A DNA stretch of 46,919 nt from Bradyrhizobium lablabi (GTDB lineage Bacteria; Pseudomonadota; Alphaproteobacteria; Rhizobiales; Xanthobacteraceae). The stretch is taken from positions 1 to 46,919 of the forward strand of contig NZ_LLYB01000129.1 in NCBI RefSeq assembly GCF_001440475.1, written 5' to 3'. The position numbers were made by a program, and so were the translations under genes. Below the pieces are notes generated by a model that saw only the letters and a list, made by a program, of their open reading frames with translations, was not told where the DNA came from and ran no database searches. Position 1 is the stretch's first letter; every line of letters begins with the position of its first letter. This document shows, in pieces, positions 24,295 to 32,540 of the stretch.

Positions 24295-25283
24295 TGGCTG
24301 CCGCTGATATTTCGTCCGAGAAGATCGATCTCCTGATCTATGGCCCGGTCAGGCCGATCCTGGAAAACGGCTTTTCGGACCAGTACGTCCTGCATATGGC
24401 GGAGAGCCGCGCCGACCTCGAACGATTGACGCCGGATACGGTCGCGAAGATCAGCGGCATGGCGGTGACCTATCACATGGTGCCGGCGGACGCGAAGGCG
24501 CTGTCGCATTTCCCCAAGCTCGAAATCGTCGCGAGCTTCGGCGTCGGCTATGACCACGTCGACTCCGCTTATGCGCGCGAGCACAATATCGTCGTCACCA
24601 ACACGCCCGACGTGCTGACCGAAGAAGTCGCCGACGTCGCCATGGGGCTGCTGATCTCGACCTTGCGCGAATTCGTCAAGGCCGACCGCTATCTGCGCTC
24701 CGGGCTGTGGCAGGCGCAGAACTATCCCCTGAGCGTCGGTTCGTTGCGCGACCGCAAGGTCGGTATCGTCGGCATGGGCCGTATTGGACAAGCGATCGGT
24801 CGTCGGCTGGAAGCCTCGCTTGTGCCGGTGTGCTATCACTCGCGCAACCCATCCTCGGCCGTTTCCTACAAGCATTATCCTGACCTTCTGGAAATGGCGA
24901 AAGACGTGGACACGCTGGTCGTGATCGTGCCCGGCGGCGCTTCCACCGCCAAGATGATCAATGCCGACGTGCTCAAGGCGCTCGGTCCGCGCGGCGTCCT
25001 GATCAACGTCGCCCGCGGCTCCGTCGTCGATGAGCCGGCACTGGTCGCGGCGCTGAAATCCGGCACCATCCTTGCGGCCGGGCTCGACGTGTTCGCCAAC
25101 GAACCGAACGTGCCGGACGAGCTGAAGGCCATGCAAAATGTCGTGCTGCTGCCACATATCGGCTCGGCTTCCGTGGTAACGCGTAACGCCATGGATCAGC
25201 TCGTCGTCGACAATCTGAAGAACTGGTTCGCCGGCAAGGCGCCGTTGACGCCGGTTCCGGAAACCCCGGTAAAGGGACGCTGA
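24294..25283 (+). CDS. D-2-hydroxyacid dehydrogenase (NAD(P)-dependent)
   Basis: Cytoplasmic oxidoreductase of 329 residues that interconverts 2-oxoacids and D-2-hydroxyacids. ATG 24294 overlaps the permease stop by one base (TAATG) with AAAGGAAAA upstream. The nucleotide site GMGRIG is at 160-165 and the catalytic set is complete: R241 in NVARGSVVDE, E270 in DVFANEP and H288 in LLPHIGSAS. The R in the SRNP segment after the second strand (about 184) would favour NADPH, as in glyoxylate/hydroxypyruvate reductases. Placement inside the ABC operon suggests that it handles a breakdown product of the imported compound (inference). Confidence 0.9.
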   Translation: MAAADISSEKIDLLIYGPVRPILENGFSDQYVLHMAESRADLERLTPDTVAKISGMAVTYHMVPADAKALSHFPKLEIVASFGVGYDHVDSAYAREHNIVVTNTPDVLTEEVADVAMGLLISTLREFVKADRYLRSGLWQAQNYPLSVGSLRDRKVGIVGMGRIGQAIGRRLEASLVPVCYHSRNPSSAVSYKHYPDLLEMAKDVDTLVVIVPGGASTAKMINADVLKALGPRGVLINVARGSVVDEPALVAALKSGTILAAGLDVFANEPNVPDELKAMQNVVLLPHIGSASVVTRNAMDQLVVDNLKNWFAGKAPLTPVPETPVKGR

Positions 25284-25981
25284 TGTCGCGCAGGTGTTCA
25301 GGCATCGCGGCAGCGCTGACGGCGCTGCTTACGCTTGCGTCGCAGGCAGCGGCGCAGGATGCCTCGACCCTGAAGAAGGACATGATCGGGCAGTGGGAGC
25401 TCGCGACCACCGAACGCAGCAAGACCTGTGTCATTACGCTGAAGAGCGACGCCACGCCCCAAGGGCTCAAGCTCGAGCTTGAGCCCGGCTGTCCAAAGGC
25501 GTTGCCCTTCACCAAGGACATCACGGCCTGGAACATCAAGGGGCTGGATATCGTTCGGCTGCAGGATGCGGCAGGCCAGCCGGTGATCGACTTCACCGAG
25601 GTCGAGAGCGGCATCTTCGAAGGCTTGCGGACCGGCGAGGGCGTCTACATCCTGCAGAACCTCGCCGCCGCGCGCTCGCTCGCCAAGTCGATGGATCAGA
25701 TGATCGGCGACTGGTCGATGGTCCGCGGCAACGGCCGGCCGATCTGCGGCCTGACGCTGACCAACACCGAAGCGACCGGCGATAATTTCCAGGTGTTCCT
25801 GAAGCCGAAATGCGATCCCGCGGTCGCTGCCTTCGCGCCGACGGAGTGGCGGCTCGATCGTGGGCAAATGATCCTGACGTCGAAGACCGGCGAAAGCTGG
25901 CAGTTCGAGGCCGACGACAATGCGCAGTGGCGGCGCGTGCCCGATACCGCCGATCCCCTGATCATGCTGCGGGGGCAGTAG
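25283..25981 (+). CDS. Exported protein with two AprI/Inh inhibitor-like domains
   Basis: A 232-residue secreted protein, start ATG 25283 overlapping the dehydrogenase stop (TGATG). Residues 1-25 are a signal peptide ending AAAQD. Two similar halves follow: GQWELATTERSKTCVITLK at about 36-54 and GDWSMVRGNGRPICGLTLT at about 141-159, each followed by a second cysteine (EPGCPKA, KPKCDPA) and a closing strand ending in W or R. This is the pattern of the Inh family (small beta-barrel inhibitors of serralysin metalloproteases), here in tandem. No metalloprotease is encoded nearby. It may protect the periplasm or have taken another binding role. Its operon position behind a dehydrogenase is odd. 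Confidence 0.75.
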   Translation: MSRRCSGIAAALTALLTLASQAAAQDASTLKKDMIGQWELATTERSKTCVITLKSDATPQGLKLELEPGCPKALPFTKDITAWNIKGLDIVRLQDAAGQPVIDFTEVESGIFEGLRTGEGVYILQNLAAARSLAKSMDQMIGDWSMVRGNGRPICGLTLTNTEATGDNFQVFLKPKCDPAVAAFAPTEWRLDRGQMILTSKTGESWQFEADDNAQWRRVPDTADPLIMLRGQ

Positions 25982-26050
25982 CGTCCAGACGTTCGGATCG
26001 TGAACCAGGGCGTGGACTCAAAAGTCAGGCGCTCACTCTTGGTCGCGCCT

Positions 26051-26092
26051 GATGTCGGCTCATCGCTCCACATCAGCATAAGAGCCGACATC
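26051..26092. repeat. Perfect 11-base inverted repeat
   Basis: GATGTCGGCTC (26051-26061) and GAGCCGACATC (26082-26092) are exact inverse copies separated by 20 bases. A related CGACATCGCCGG appears twice just downstream. The 25982-26176 interval has no gene; this may be a relic of a dispersed element. Confidence 0.45.
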
Positions 26093-26149
26093 GCCGGAGG
26101 TCGCCGAAGGGCCAAGAGGCGACATCGCCGGCTCAGCCTGATATGAAAG

Positions 26150-26171
26150 AGGCCGCCAACTGAGGCGGCCT
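26150..26171 (+). terminator. Terminator-like hairpin
   Basis: AGGCCGCC-AACTGA-GGCGGCCT, a perfect 8-base stem followed by TTTC only, lies 168 bases after the Inh-domain gene and directly before the barstar gene. It probably ends the ABC operon transcript. Confidence 0.5.
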
Positions 26172-26176
26172 TTCGC

Positions 26177-26491
26177 ATGATCATGCACACATTAGAACTC
26201 GATGCCAGCAGTTGGAGAACTGCCCAGGATTTTCGATCAGCCCTTAAGGCAGCAATAGGGGCGCCGGACTGGCATGGCGAGATAGCCGCCGCCTTCTTGG
26301 ATTCCATTTTTGGAGGCAGCATGAATGCCATCAAACCTCCCTATGTCATCAAGGTCGTGAACACGGCGCACATTGCACCAGAACTTAAGGAACTGATCCG
26401 CGATTTTTCGTCGGCGATTGAGGAAACACGAGCGCGTAGGCTTGCGCGTATAGGCGAGGATGTCGCGGTTAGTCTTGAGATCGGGAATTAG
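26177..26491 (+). CDS. Barstar-like ribonuclease inhibitor, orphan
   Basis: A 104-residue cytoplasmic protein (start ATG 26177; ATG 26183 also possible). The segment LELDASSWRTAQDFRSALKA followed by APDWHGEIAAAFLDSIFGG matches the core of barstar-family proteins, in which the helix after the DWHG-like turn binds the ribonuclease active site. The usual NLDALWD wording is altered to AAAFLDS, so target binding may differ. A charged helix rich in Arg and Glu forms the C-terminus. No barnase-like ribonuclease or contact-toxin gene is nearby, so it may be a stand-alone immunity protein. A hairpin follows its stop. Confidence 0.62.
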   Translation: MIMHTLELDASSWRTAQDFRSALKAAIGAPDWHGEIAAAFLDSIFGGSMNAIKPPYVIKVVNTAHIAPELKELIRDFSSAIEETRARRLARIGEDVAVSLEIGN

Positions 26492-26497
26492 GACACC

Positions 26498-26525
26498 CCC
26501 CAAACCGTGCCATGTCCGTTTGGGG
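26498..26525 (+). terminator. Hairpin just after the barstar gene
   Basis: CCCCAAAC (26498-26505) and GTTTGGGG (26518-26525) form a perfect 8-base stem with a 12-base loop, 6 bases after the barstar stop. No T-run follows. The remaining bases to 26697 hold no gene. Confidence 0.4.
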
Positions 26526-26697
26526 TCAAAAGCGGCGTTTAGAAAGTCAGCCAGTCACTTCCGGTTCACCCCGATAATCGGACGTCATCGGCGTCGGCCA
26601 TCTCTTCGCGAAAGGGCTACCCGCAGTAGCGCTTTAACCGATCAGAAGATTTCCGCTCGGTCCTCAGAAGCCGACATCGCTTTCATAAGTACGCATC

Positions 26698-27202
26698 CTA
26701 ACGGCCGATCACGCCCGCGACCTGGGACGCAACCTGTTCGGCGAGCATGTGGTAGCCGTCCGGGGTCAGATGCTGGCCGTCCGGCTGATGCGGTAATCCC
26801 CTGAACGCGCTGTTCGGAATCATGATCACCGGGATGCCGCGGCCGCTCAGCCGGCTTTGAATTTCCGACGTCCGATCGGGCGAGCCCTTGCGCCGGTCGT
26901 TGCCGCCGGGCTTGCAGGATGACGGCGCTGGTCCCTTTCGGCACGACCTGGTCCAGACGTCGCAACATGCCTTCCGTGGTGTCGCCGTTAATGCCGGCGT
27001 TCACGACACGGACGTTGGCTCCCTTGGCCCGCAATATCGATTCGAGTTGCGCCGGATAGGCCTGATTGCGCGCTACCCCTTTGCCGAAGGTATTGCTGGC
27101 GCCAAGCGCCACGACCGTTGCCGCGCTGGCCGGCGCCGATGCAAGCGCGGCCGTGATCGCCAAAGAACCCAGAAATCCAAGCCGAAAGGCGCGCAATTTC
27201 AT
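26698..27202 (-). pseudogene. SGNH/GDSL esterase (TesA-like), frameshifted
   Basis: A secreted lysophospholipase L1/arylesterase-type enzyme broken by one extra base. From ATG 27202 the reading gives a signal peptide (ending SASAAT), the nucleophile block VALGASNTFGKG (S36), YPAQLESILRAKG and VVNAGINGDTTEGMLRRL, then VILQ. At about 26915 the frame must shift to continue with GGNDRRKGSP (block III, GGND), a middle region, and DGQHLTPDGYHMLAEQVA (block V) to the TAG at 26698. Removing one A in the run CAAGCCC restores a continuous protein of about 167 residues. Without it, translation continues in the wrong frame to 26642. Either a real inactivation or a sequencing error. It is divergent from the DGPF gene. 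Confidence 0.8.
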
Positions 27203-27404
27203 GTTTGGCCCCCATATGCATCGATTCCAGGAACCTACAGGGCGAATATCTCCCATTGCAATCATATCGGGCCGGCCGGTCGCAGGGAGGCGGACAAATT
27301 TTATCGAGCCCCTGTCGATCCGCCGCCTTCCCGTTCGTCGTCTCCCACAGCGAGCCAGTTTTGCGGGCGATGACCGCCGCAACTCGCCCCAACGGGAGTT
27401 CCTC

Positions 27405-27803
27405 ATGCGGATCATGTACATCGTCACGTCCTCGCAGCCCGACCGGGGGCCGACCCCGGCCTTGATGGAGGCAATGGGCAAGCTCGCCGACCGGGAAATC
27501 AAGGCCGGGCGCATGCTCGACAGCGGCGGGTTGATGCCGATCGCCATGGCCGGCGCACAGGTCAGGATAACGGACGGCAAGCTCGGCGTGATCGACGGGC
27601 CGTTCGTCGAGACCAAGGAACTGATCGGCGGTTACGCCATCTTCGAACACCGGGACATGGAAGAGGCAATGGCGGGCGCAAGGGAGTTCATGCAGCTGCA
27701 CCTCGAGCACATGCCGGGCTGGGACGGCACCTGCGAGGTTCGCGTAATGGCGACACCGGGCGTGGATGGTGCCTGCGATGTCGGCGTGCGTGCCCGCGCG
27801 TGA
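27405..27803 (+). CDS. YCII-related DGPF-domain protein
   Basis: A 132-residue cytoplasmic protein of the YCII/DGPF fold (ferredoxin-like). The ATG at 27405 is preceded by GGGAG. The hallmark DGPF lies at 64-67 (GVIDGPFVETKELIGGYAIFE). Such proteins are the conserved genomic partner of ECF42 sigma factors, one of which starts 31 bases downstream. The partner role is known only by association and genetics in other bacteria; the biochemical activity is unclear. The C-terminal tail after EVRVMATPG is longer than usual and low in complexity. Confidence 0.85.
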   Translation: MRIMYIVTSSQPDRGPTPALMEAMGKLADREIKAGRMLDSGGLMPIAMAGAQVRITDGKLGVIDGPFVETKELIGGYAIFEHRDMEEAMAGAREFMQLHLEHMPGWDGTCEVRVMATPGVDGACDVGVRARA

Positions 27804-27834
27804 TGCAAACGATCGGCGAGCATAGTCGGCGGCG

Positions 27835-29124
27835 ATGACGGCCGCCGACATCCACCGCACCATTCTGGCGGTCTGGCGCATCGAACAGCCGCGCCTGATC
27901 ACGGGCCTGTCCCGGATGCTGCGCGACGTGACGCTGGCCGAGGACCTGACGCAGGAAGCGCTGGTGGCGGCGCTGGAGCATTGGCCCGTCACCGGCGTGC
28001 CGGACAAGCCCGGCGCGTGGCTGATGGCAACCGCCAAGCGCCGCGCGCTCGACGATCTGCGCCGCCGCCGTATGCTCGCGCGCAAGCACGAGATGCTGAC
28101 GCGCGAGCAGGAGCAGGAGCAACAGGCGATGCCCGACCCGGACGCCGCCCTTGATGATGATATAGGCGACGAGCTGCTGCGGCTGATCTTCACCGCCTGC
28201 CATCCGCGGTTGTCGCGCGAAGCCCGCGCGGCGCTGGCGCTCAGGATGATCTGCGGCCTGACCACGGAAGAGATCGCGCGCGCCTTTCTGCAGCCGGAGG
28301 CGACGATCTCTCAACGCATCGTACGCGCCAAGCGCACGCTGTCGGAATCCGGGCTTGCTTACGAAACCCCGCGCGGCGCCGAGCTTTCCGAGCGACTAGC
28401 CTCGGTGCTGGAGGTCGTCTATCTCATCTTCAACGAAGGCTATACGGCCGCGCGCGGCGACGAGTGGCTGCGGCCGCAGCTCTGCAATGATGCACTGCGC
28501 ATGGGTCGCGTGCTGACGCTGGTTGCGCCGCAGGAAGCCGAAGCCCATGGCCTGCTCGCGCTGATGGAGCTGAATGCTTCGCGTCTCGCAGCACGCACGG
28601 ACGCAGCCGGCGATCCAGTCCTATTGATGGACCAGAACCGCGCGCGGTGGGACCGGCTTCAGATTCGCCGCGGGTTGCTGGCATTGGCACGGGCGCATGG
28701 CCTCGGCGGCGGGCAGGGCTTCTACACGCTGCAGGCGGCGATCGTCGCCTGTCACGCGCGTGCCGGGACGCCTGCCGACACTGACTGGCCGCGTATCGCG
28801 AAACTCTATGCCGAACTTGCCGCATTGGTACGTTCGCCCGTCATCGAGCTCAACCGCGCCGTGGCAGTCGGTATGGCCGAGGGACCGGCGGCCGCGCTTG
28901 TCATTGTCGATCAGTTGGCGCACGAGCCTGCGCTGAAAAACTATCATCTGCTGGACAGCGTCCGCGGCGATCTGCTCTACAAGCTCGGCCGCTTTGCCGA
29001 AGCGCGCACCGCGTTCGAGGTTGCCGTGAAACTCGCCGGCAACAAGCGCGAGCAGGAATTAATGAAGCGGCGCGCAGATGAAGCGTACAACGCAGCTCGC
29101 AGTCGTTCGCTGATTTCTGAATGA
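27835..29124 (+). CDS. ECF42-type RNA polymerase sigma factor with C-terminal extension
   Basis: A 429-residue extracytoplasmic-function sigma factor. Region sigma2 spans about 14-80 (DLTQEALVAALEHWP, WLMATAKRRALDDLRRRR), a charged linker rich in Glu/Gln follows, and sigma4 spans about 115-170 (ALRMICGLTTEEIARAFLQ, ISQRIVRAKRTL). The remaining 255 residues form the helical DUF6596/TPR-like extension typical of ECF42 (LIFNEGYTAARGDEWLRP, SPVIELNRAVAVGMAEGP, YHLLDSVRGDLLYKLGRFAEA). No anti-sigma gene is adjacent; in this group the extension itself is thought to control activity. It follows the DGPF gene by 31 bases and is probably co-transcribed. Start ATG 27835 has only a weak ribosome site. 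Confidence 0.9.
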   Translation: MTAADIHRTILAVWRIEQPRLITGLSRMLRDVTLAEDLTQEALVAALEHWPVTGVPDKPGAWLMATAKRRALDDLRRRRMLARKHEMLTREQEQEQQAMPDPDAALDDDIGDELLRLIFTACHPRLSREARAALALRMICGLTTEEIARAFLQPEATISQRIVRAKRTLSESGLAYETPRGAELSERLASVLEVVYLIFNEGYTAARGDEWLRPQLCNDALRMGRVLTLVAPQEAEAHGLLALMELNASRLAARTDAAGDPVLLMDQNRARWDRLQIRRGLLALARAHGLGGGQGFYTLQAAIVACHARAGTPADTDWPRIAKLYAELAALVRSPVIELNRAVAVGMAEGPAAALVIVDQLAHEPALKNYHLLDSVRGDLLYKLGRFAEARTAFEVAVKLAGNKREQELMKRRADEAYNAARSRSLISE

Positions 29125-29335
29125 GCGAAGAATCTCGCGCACGCTAGAATTGCCGAATCCACTGCAAATAAAGCCCTCGCGCTGCTCGTAGTACTACGGG
29201 CTTCGGAGTTCCGATTCCGAACACAGTGATTAACCAATCGGCATTATCGTCATCGCGACTCATTTTTAGATTTTCGGATTCGCCTTTCGGTCGCGCGCTT
29301 CGAGCGGTCCTTGGCGCTACTTTCGAGGACGCGGC

Positions 29336-30421
29336 ATGCCGGGACTTTTCCCTCGTCGATCAAACCTGTTCGGGACCGTCGTGGTTGCCGCCAGTCTCGG
29401 TGCCGTCGGCTTCGCCAGCATCGGCCTCGGCGCCGTCGTTGTCGGCGAGACGCGCCGCGTCGATCTTGGTCAGAAGGCTGCGCCTGGAATCGATTCGATC
29501 AAATCACAATACAAGCGGCCGGCCACGATTCCGTTCCCGAAGGAAAATCCCTACACGCCGGAAAAGGCGGCGCTCGGCAAGAAGCTGTATTTCGATACGC
29601 GGCTCTCGGTCTCCATGGCGCAATCCTGCGCGAGCTGTCACAGCCCGGGCTTTGGTTGGGGCGACGGCCTTGCGGTCGGCGTCGGTCACGGCATGGCGAA
29701 ACTCGGCCGTCACTCGCCGACCATCGTCAACGCCGCATGGGGCGCCATCTTCATGTGGGACGGCAGGCTCGCGACCCTCGAAGAGCAGGCGCTCGGCCCG
29801 ATCGAGGCCGCCGGCGAAATGAACATGCCGCTCGACAAGTTGATGGACCGGCTCGCGTCGATCAACGAGTACAAGCCGCTGTTCGCCGCGGCCTTTCCCG
29901 GTGAGGGTATGAACGCCAAGACGCTTGCCAAGGCGATCGCCACCTATGAGCGCACCGTCGTTTCCGAACGCGCGCCATTCGACGCCTGGATCGAAGGCAA
30001 CGAGAAGGCGATTTCCGAAGAGGCCAAGCGCGGCTTCGCCGTCTTCAACGGCAAGGCAATGTGCTCCGCATGTCATGAAGGCTGGAATTTCACCAATGAC
30101 GGCTTCCAGGATATCGGCCTTCCAAGCAAGGATATCGGCCGCGGCGAGTTCGTGCCCGGCGTGGTCAAGATGCAGCATGCCTTCAAGACGCCGGGCCTGC
30201 GCGAGATCGAACGCCGCAGCCCCTACATGCACGACGGATCGCTCGACACGCTGGAAGCCGTGGTCGAGCATTACGATCACGGCGGCATCGATCGTCCGAG
30301 CCGCTCCGACCTGATGAAGCCGCTTGGCCTCAGCGCGCAGGAAAAGGCCGACCTGGTCGCTTTCATGAAGACGCTCACCAGTAACCTCAGTCCGACCGCC
30401 GTGCCGGTCATCCCCCGCTGA
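29336..30421 (+). CDS. Di-heme cytochrome c peroxidase (CcpA/MauG family)
   Basis: Periplasmic di-heme enzyme of 361 residues. An N-terminal hydrophobic segment (about 11-37) after PRR serves as signal or anchor. Two heme c motifs are present: C98-A-S-C101-H102 and C243-S-A-C246-H247. Other family segments are TPEKAALGKKLYFDTRLS, SPTIVNAAWGAIFMWDGR, TYERTVVS, FKTPGLREIERRSPYMHDG and LEAVVEHYDHGG. A methionine or tyrosine as distal ligand, which separates true peroxidases from MauG-type oxidases, cannot be fixed without alignment. A cupredoxin gene follows by 30 bases and could be the electron donor. The 211 bases upstream hold a short AAGCCC/GGGCTT hairpin and no gene. Confidence 0.9.
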   Translation: MPGLFPRRSNLFGTVVVAASLGAVGFASIGLGAVVVGETRRVDLGQKAAPGIDSIKSQYKRPATIPFPKENPYTPEKAALGKKLYFDTRLSVSMAQSCASCHSPGFGWGDGLAVGVGHGMAKLGRHSPTIVNAAWGAIFMWDGRLATLEEQALGPIEAAGEMNMPLDKLMDRLASINEYKPLFAAAFPGEGMNAKTLAKAIATYERTVVSERAPFDAWIEGNEKAISEEAKRGFAVFNGKAMCSACHEGWNFTNDGFQDIGLPSKDIGRGEFVPGVVKMQHAFKTPGLREIERRSPYMHDGSLDTLEAVVEHYDHGGIDRPSRSDLMKPLGLSAQEKADLVAFMKTLTSNLSPTAVPVIPR

Positions 30422-30451
30422 TCCCTGCCACTCCGTTTCAAGGAATATTCC

Positions 30452-30772
30452 ATGCACAAGACCATTACCTTCGCTCTCGTCATCCTCACCGGTCTCTCGG
30501 CTGGGGCGCTGGCCGCCAACCAGATGGTCTACCAGAAGGGAAGGGTGTTCTCTTCCGAGAGCGTCTCCATCAAGAAGGGCGATGCGCTGACCTTCGTCAA
30601 CGACGACAGCATTCCCCACAACCTGATGTCGGCCACCAAGGGCAGCGAATTCAATCTCGGTTCACAGGCGCCCGGCACGTCGACGGACGTGACCTTCAAG
30701 GAGGCGGGCGACATTCAGGTGATCTGCGCGATCCATCCGCGGATGAAGATGATGGTGAAGGTTACGGACTAG
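30452..30772 (+). CDS. Periplasmic cupredoxin (amicyanin/plastocyanin-like)
   Basis: A 106-residue type 1 copper protein, start ATG 30452 behind AAGGAA. Residues 1-22 are a signal peptide ending ALAAN. The mature 84-residue barrel carries the copper ligands H56 (IPHN), C92, H95 and M98 in VICAIHPRM, the spacing C-x2-H-x2-M of amicyanin/pseudoazurin-type short loops. It probably carries electrons to or from the di-heme peroxidase encoded directly upstream (inference from context). No amine dehydrogenase is in the window. A chemoreceptor gene follows by 29 bases. Confidence 0.88.
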   Translation: MHKTITFALVILTGLSAGALAANQMVYQKGRVFSSESVSIKKGDALTFVNDDSIPHNLMSATKGSEFNLGSQAPGTSTDVTFKEAGDIQVICAIHPRMKMMVKVTD

Positions 30773-30801
30773 TCGCGCCAACGCCGCGCCGGAGATTTTT
30801 G

Positions 30802-32460
30802 ATGTCGATTCGCTACAAGATTTTCGGCGCCTTTAGCGTTGTCATCCTGCTTGCCTGCGGACTCGCATTCTACGGCATTCAAGGCATCTCCACCGCGGGT
30901 GACCTCGTGGTGCGCCTTTATGACGGCCCGCTGATGGGGATCAACCACGCGCGTTCGGCGCATGCAGGGTTGAACGAGGCGCGTCTCATCATGCAACGCA
31001 GCCTGACTGAGGGGACGACGAGCGAAGCCGTTGCCCGCTTCGAAAAGCTGGTTCGCAACATCTCCGAAGATCTCAATGTTGTCAGGGACAGGGTCCAGGG
31101 CGCAAACGCCAAGGCTGCCCGCGAGAAAGCCGAAGCCAGCCTCCGCGGCTGGTCGAATGCCGGCTTGAAGATCCTCAAGCCGGCGCCGGGCGGCCTGACC
31201 GAGATACCCACGATCTTCACGCTGAACCAGCAGGGTGATGAGGCTGTTGCGGCGCTCGACGATCTCGTTGAACTGGTGGCCGCCTATGGCTTCGACTACC
31301 GGACCGAGGCGGAAGCGTCGGTCACTGCGGCACGCACCGCCATGCTGGGGATTGCCATCGGTACCGCGCTCGTCGGCTTCGTTATCGCCATTGCCTTTTC
31401 CTATTCGCTGAGCAAGCCGATCTCGGCTGCGGTGCGTGTTGCTGAACGCGTGGCAGCCGGCAATTTCGCTGACGATATCACAGTACGGCGGCGCGACGAG
31501 CTGGGCCGGCTCCTGAAATCGCTTGCCGTGATGCAGGCGAGCCTGAAGGCCCGCGCCGATCAGGATCTCGCGCTGATGTCCTCGAAGGACGAGACGCATG
31601 CGCAGCAGGTCAGCCGGCGTCAGCGCATCGAGGCCGAGATCGACGCGTTCCGTTCCACCTTCACCGCGGCTCTCGCCAACACCGACCGGATGACGGGCGA
31701 GTTGACGAACACCGCGCAGACCCTTTCCTCGATCGCGCACGCCGCCGGCAAGCAATCGGTCGAGACGGCTTCCACCGCCGGTCAGACTTCGGCCAACGTT
31801 CAGACCGTGGCAACCGCCGCAAGCCAGCTCGGCGATTCCGTTCAGGCGATCAAGATGCAGGTCAATGACGCCACCATGATCGTGCAGCGCGCCTCGGGCA
31901 TGGCCGGGACGGCCAACGATACGATCCGGGCGCTGGCCAGCTCCACGCAACATATCGATGAGGTCGTGGGCTTCATCCGCAACATCGCCGGCCAGACCAA
32001 TCTGCTGGCGCTCAACGCCACGATCGAAGCCGCGCGCGCCGGCGAGGCTGGTCGCGGGTTTGCCGTGGTCGCCTCGGAAGTCAAGGCGCTCGCGACCCAG
32101 ACCGCCAAGGCGACCGAGGATATTTCCTCACAGATTGCCGAGGTGCAGTCGGCGACGAAGCAGGCGGTCGACAATGTGGGCGCCATTGCTTCGATCATGG
32201 ACGAGATCGATCGCTTCACCGCCGCGATTGCCGATGCCGTCGGCCAGCAGAATGCAGCGACGAATGAAATATCGCGGAGCATCGGGCACGCCGCCGCCGG
32301 AACGGAAAGCGTTGCCCGAAGCATTGCCGGAACGGCCACCGCGACCGAGAACACCAATCGCTCCGCCGACCTCGTCCTGGCGACCGCGCGCGACCTGTCG
32401 GATCAGGCAGCCGATCTGCGCGCGTCCGTCGATCGTTTCCTCTCAAACGTAGCCGCGTAG
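30802..32460 (+). CDS. Methyl-accepting chemotaxis protein
   Basis: Inner-membrane chemoreceptor of 552 residues. The ATG at 30802 is chosen over the adjoining TTG. Transmembrane helix 1 (about 8-28) is followed by a helical periplasmic sensor region of about 155 residues (four-helix-bundle type), helix 2 (about 180-205), a HAMP domain starting SLSKPISAAVRVAERVAAGN, and a cytoplasmic signalling domain whose hairpin tip is NIAGQTNLLALNATIEAARA followed by GEAGRGFAVVASEVKALA. No CheB/CheR-binding pentapeptide is visible at the C-terminus (RFLSNVAA). Location behind the peroxidase and cupredoxin genes suggests that it senses redox state, peroxide or metal (inference). Confidence 0.93.
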   Translation: MSIRYKIFGAFSVVILLACGLAFYGIQGISTAGDLVVRLYDGPLMGINHARSAHAGLNEARLIMQRSLTEGTTSEAVARFEKLVRNISEDLNVVRDRVQGANAKAAREKAEASLRGWSNAGLKILKPAPGGLTEIPTIFTLNQQGDEAVAALDDLVELVAAYGFDYRTEAEASVTAARTAMLGIAIGTALVGFVIAIAFSYSLSKPISAAVRVAERVAAGNFADDITVRRRDELGRLLKSLAVMQASLKARADQDLALMSSKDETHAQQVSRRQRIEAEIDAFRSTFTAALANTDRMTGELTNTAQTLSSIAHAAGKQSVETASTAGQTSANVQTVATAASQLGDSVQAIKMQVNDATMIVQRASGMAGTANDTIRALASSTQHIDEVVGFIRNIAGQTNLLALNATIEAARAGEAGRGFAVVASEVKALATQTAKATEDISSQIAEVQSATKQAVDNVGAIASIMDEIDRFTAAIADAVGQQNAATNEISRSIGHAAAGTESVARSIAGTATATENTNRSADLVLATARDLSDQAADLRASVDRFLSNVAA

Positions 32461-32540
32461 CCGGTCCGGCTTCCGCCCGACGTCAGAGGAACCAGTCCGC
32501 CGATGCGCGCGTTGCCCCGGCAATCATTGGAGCAACCCGC

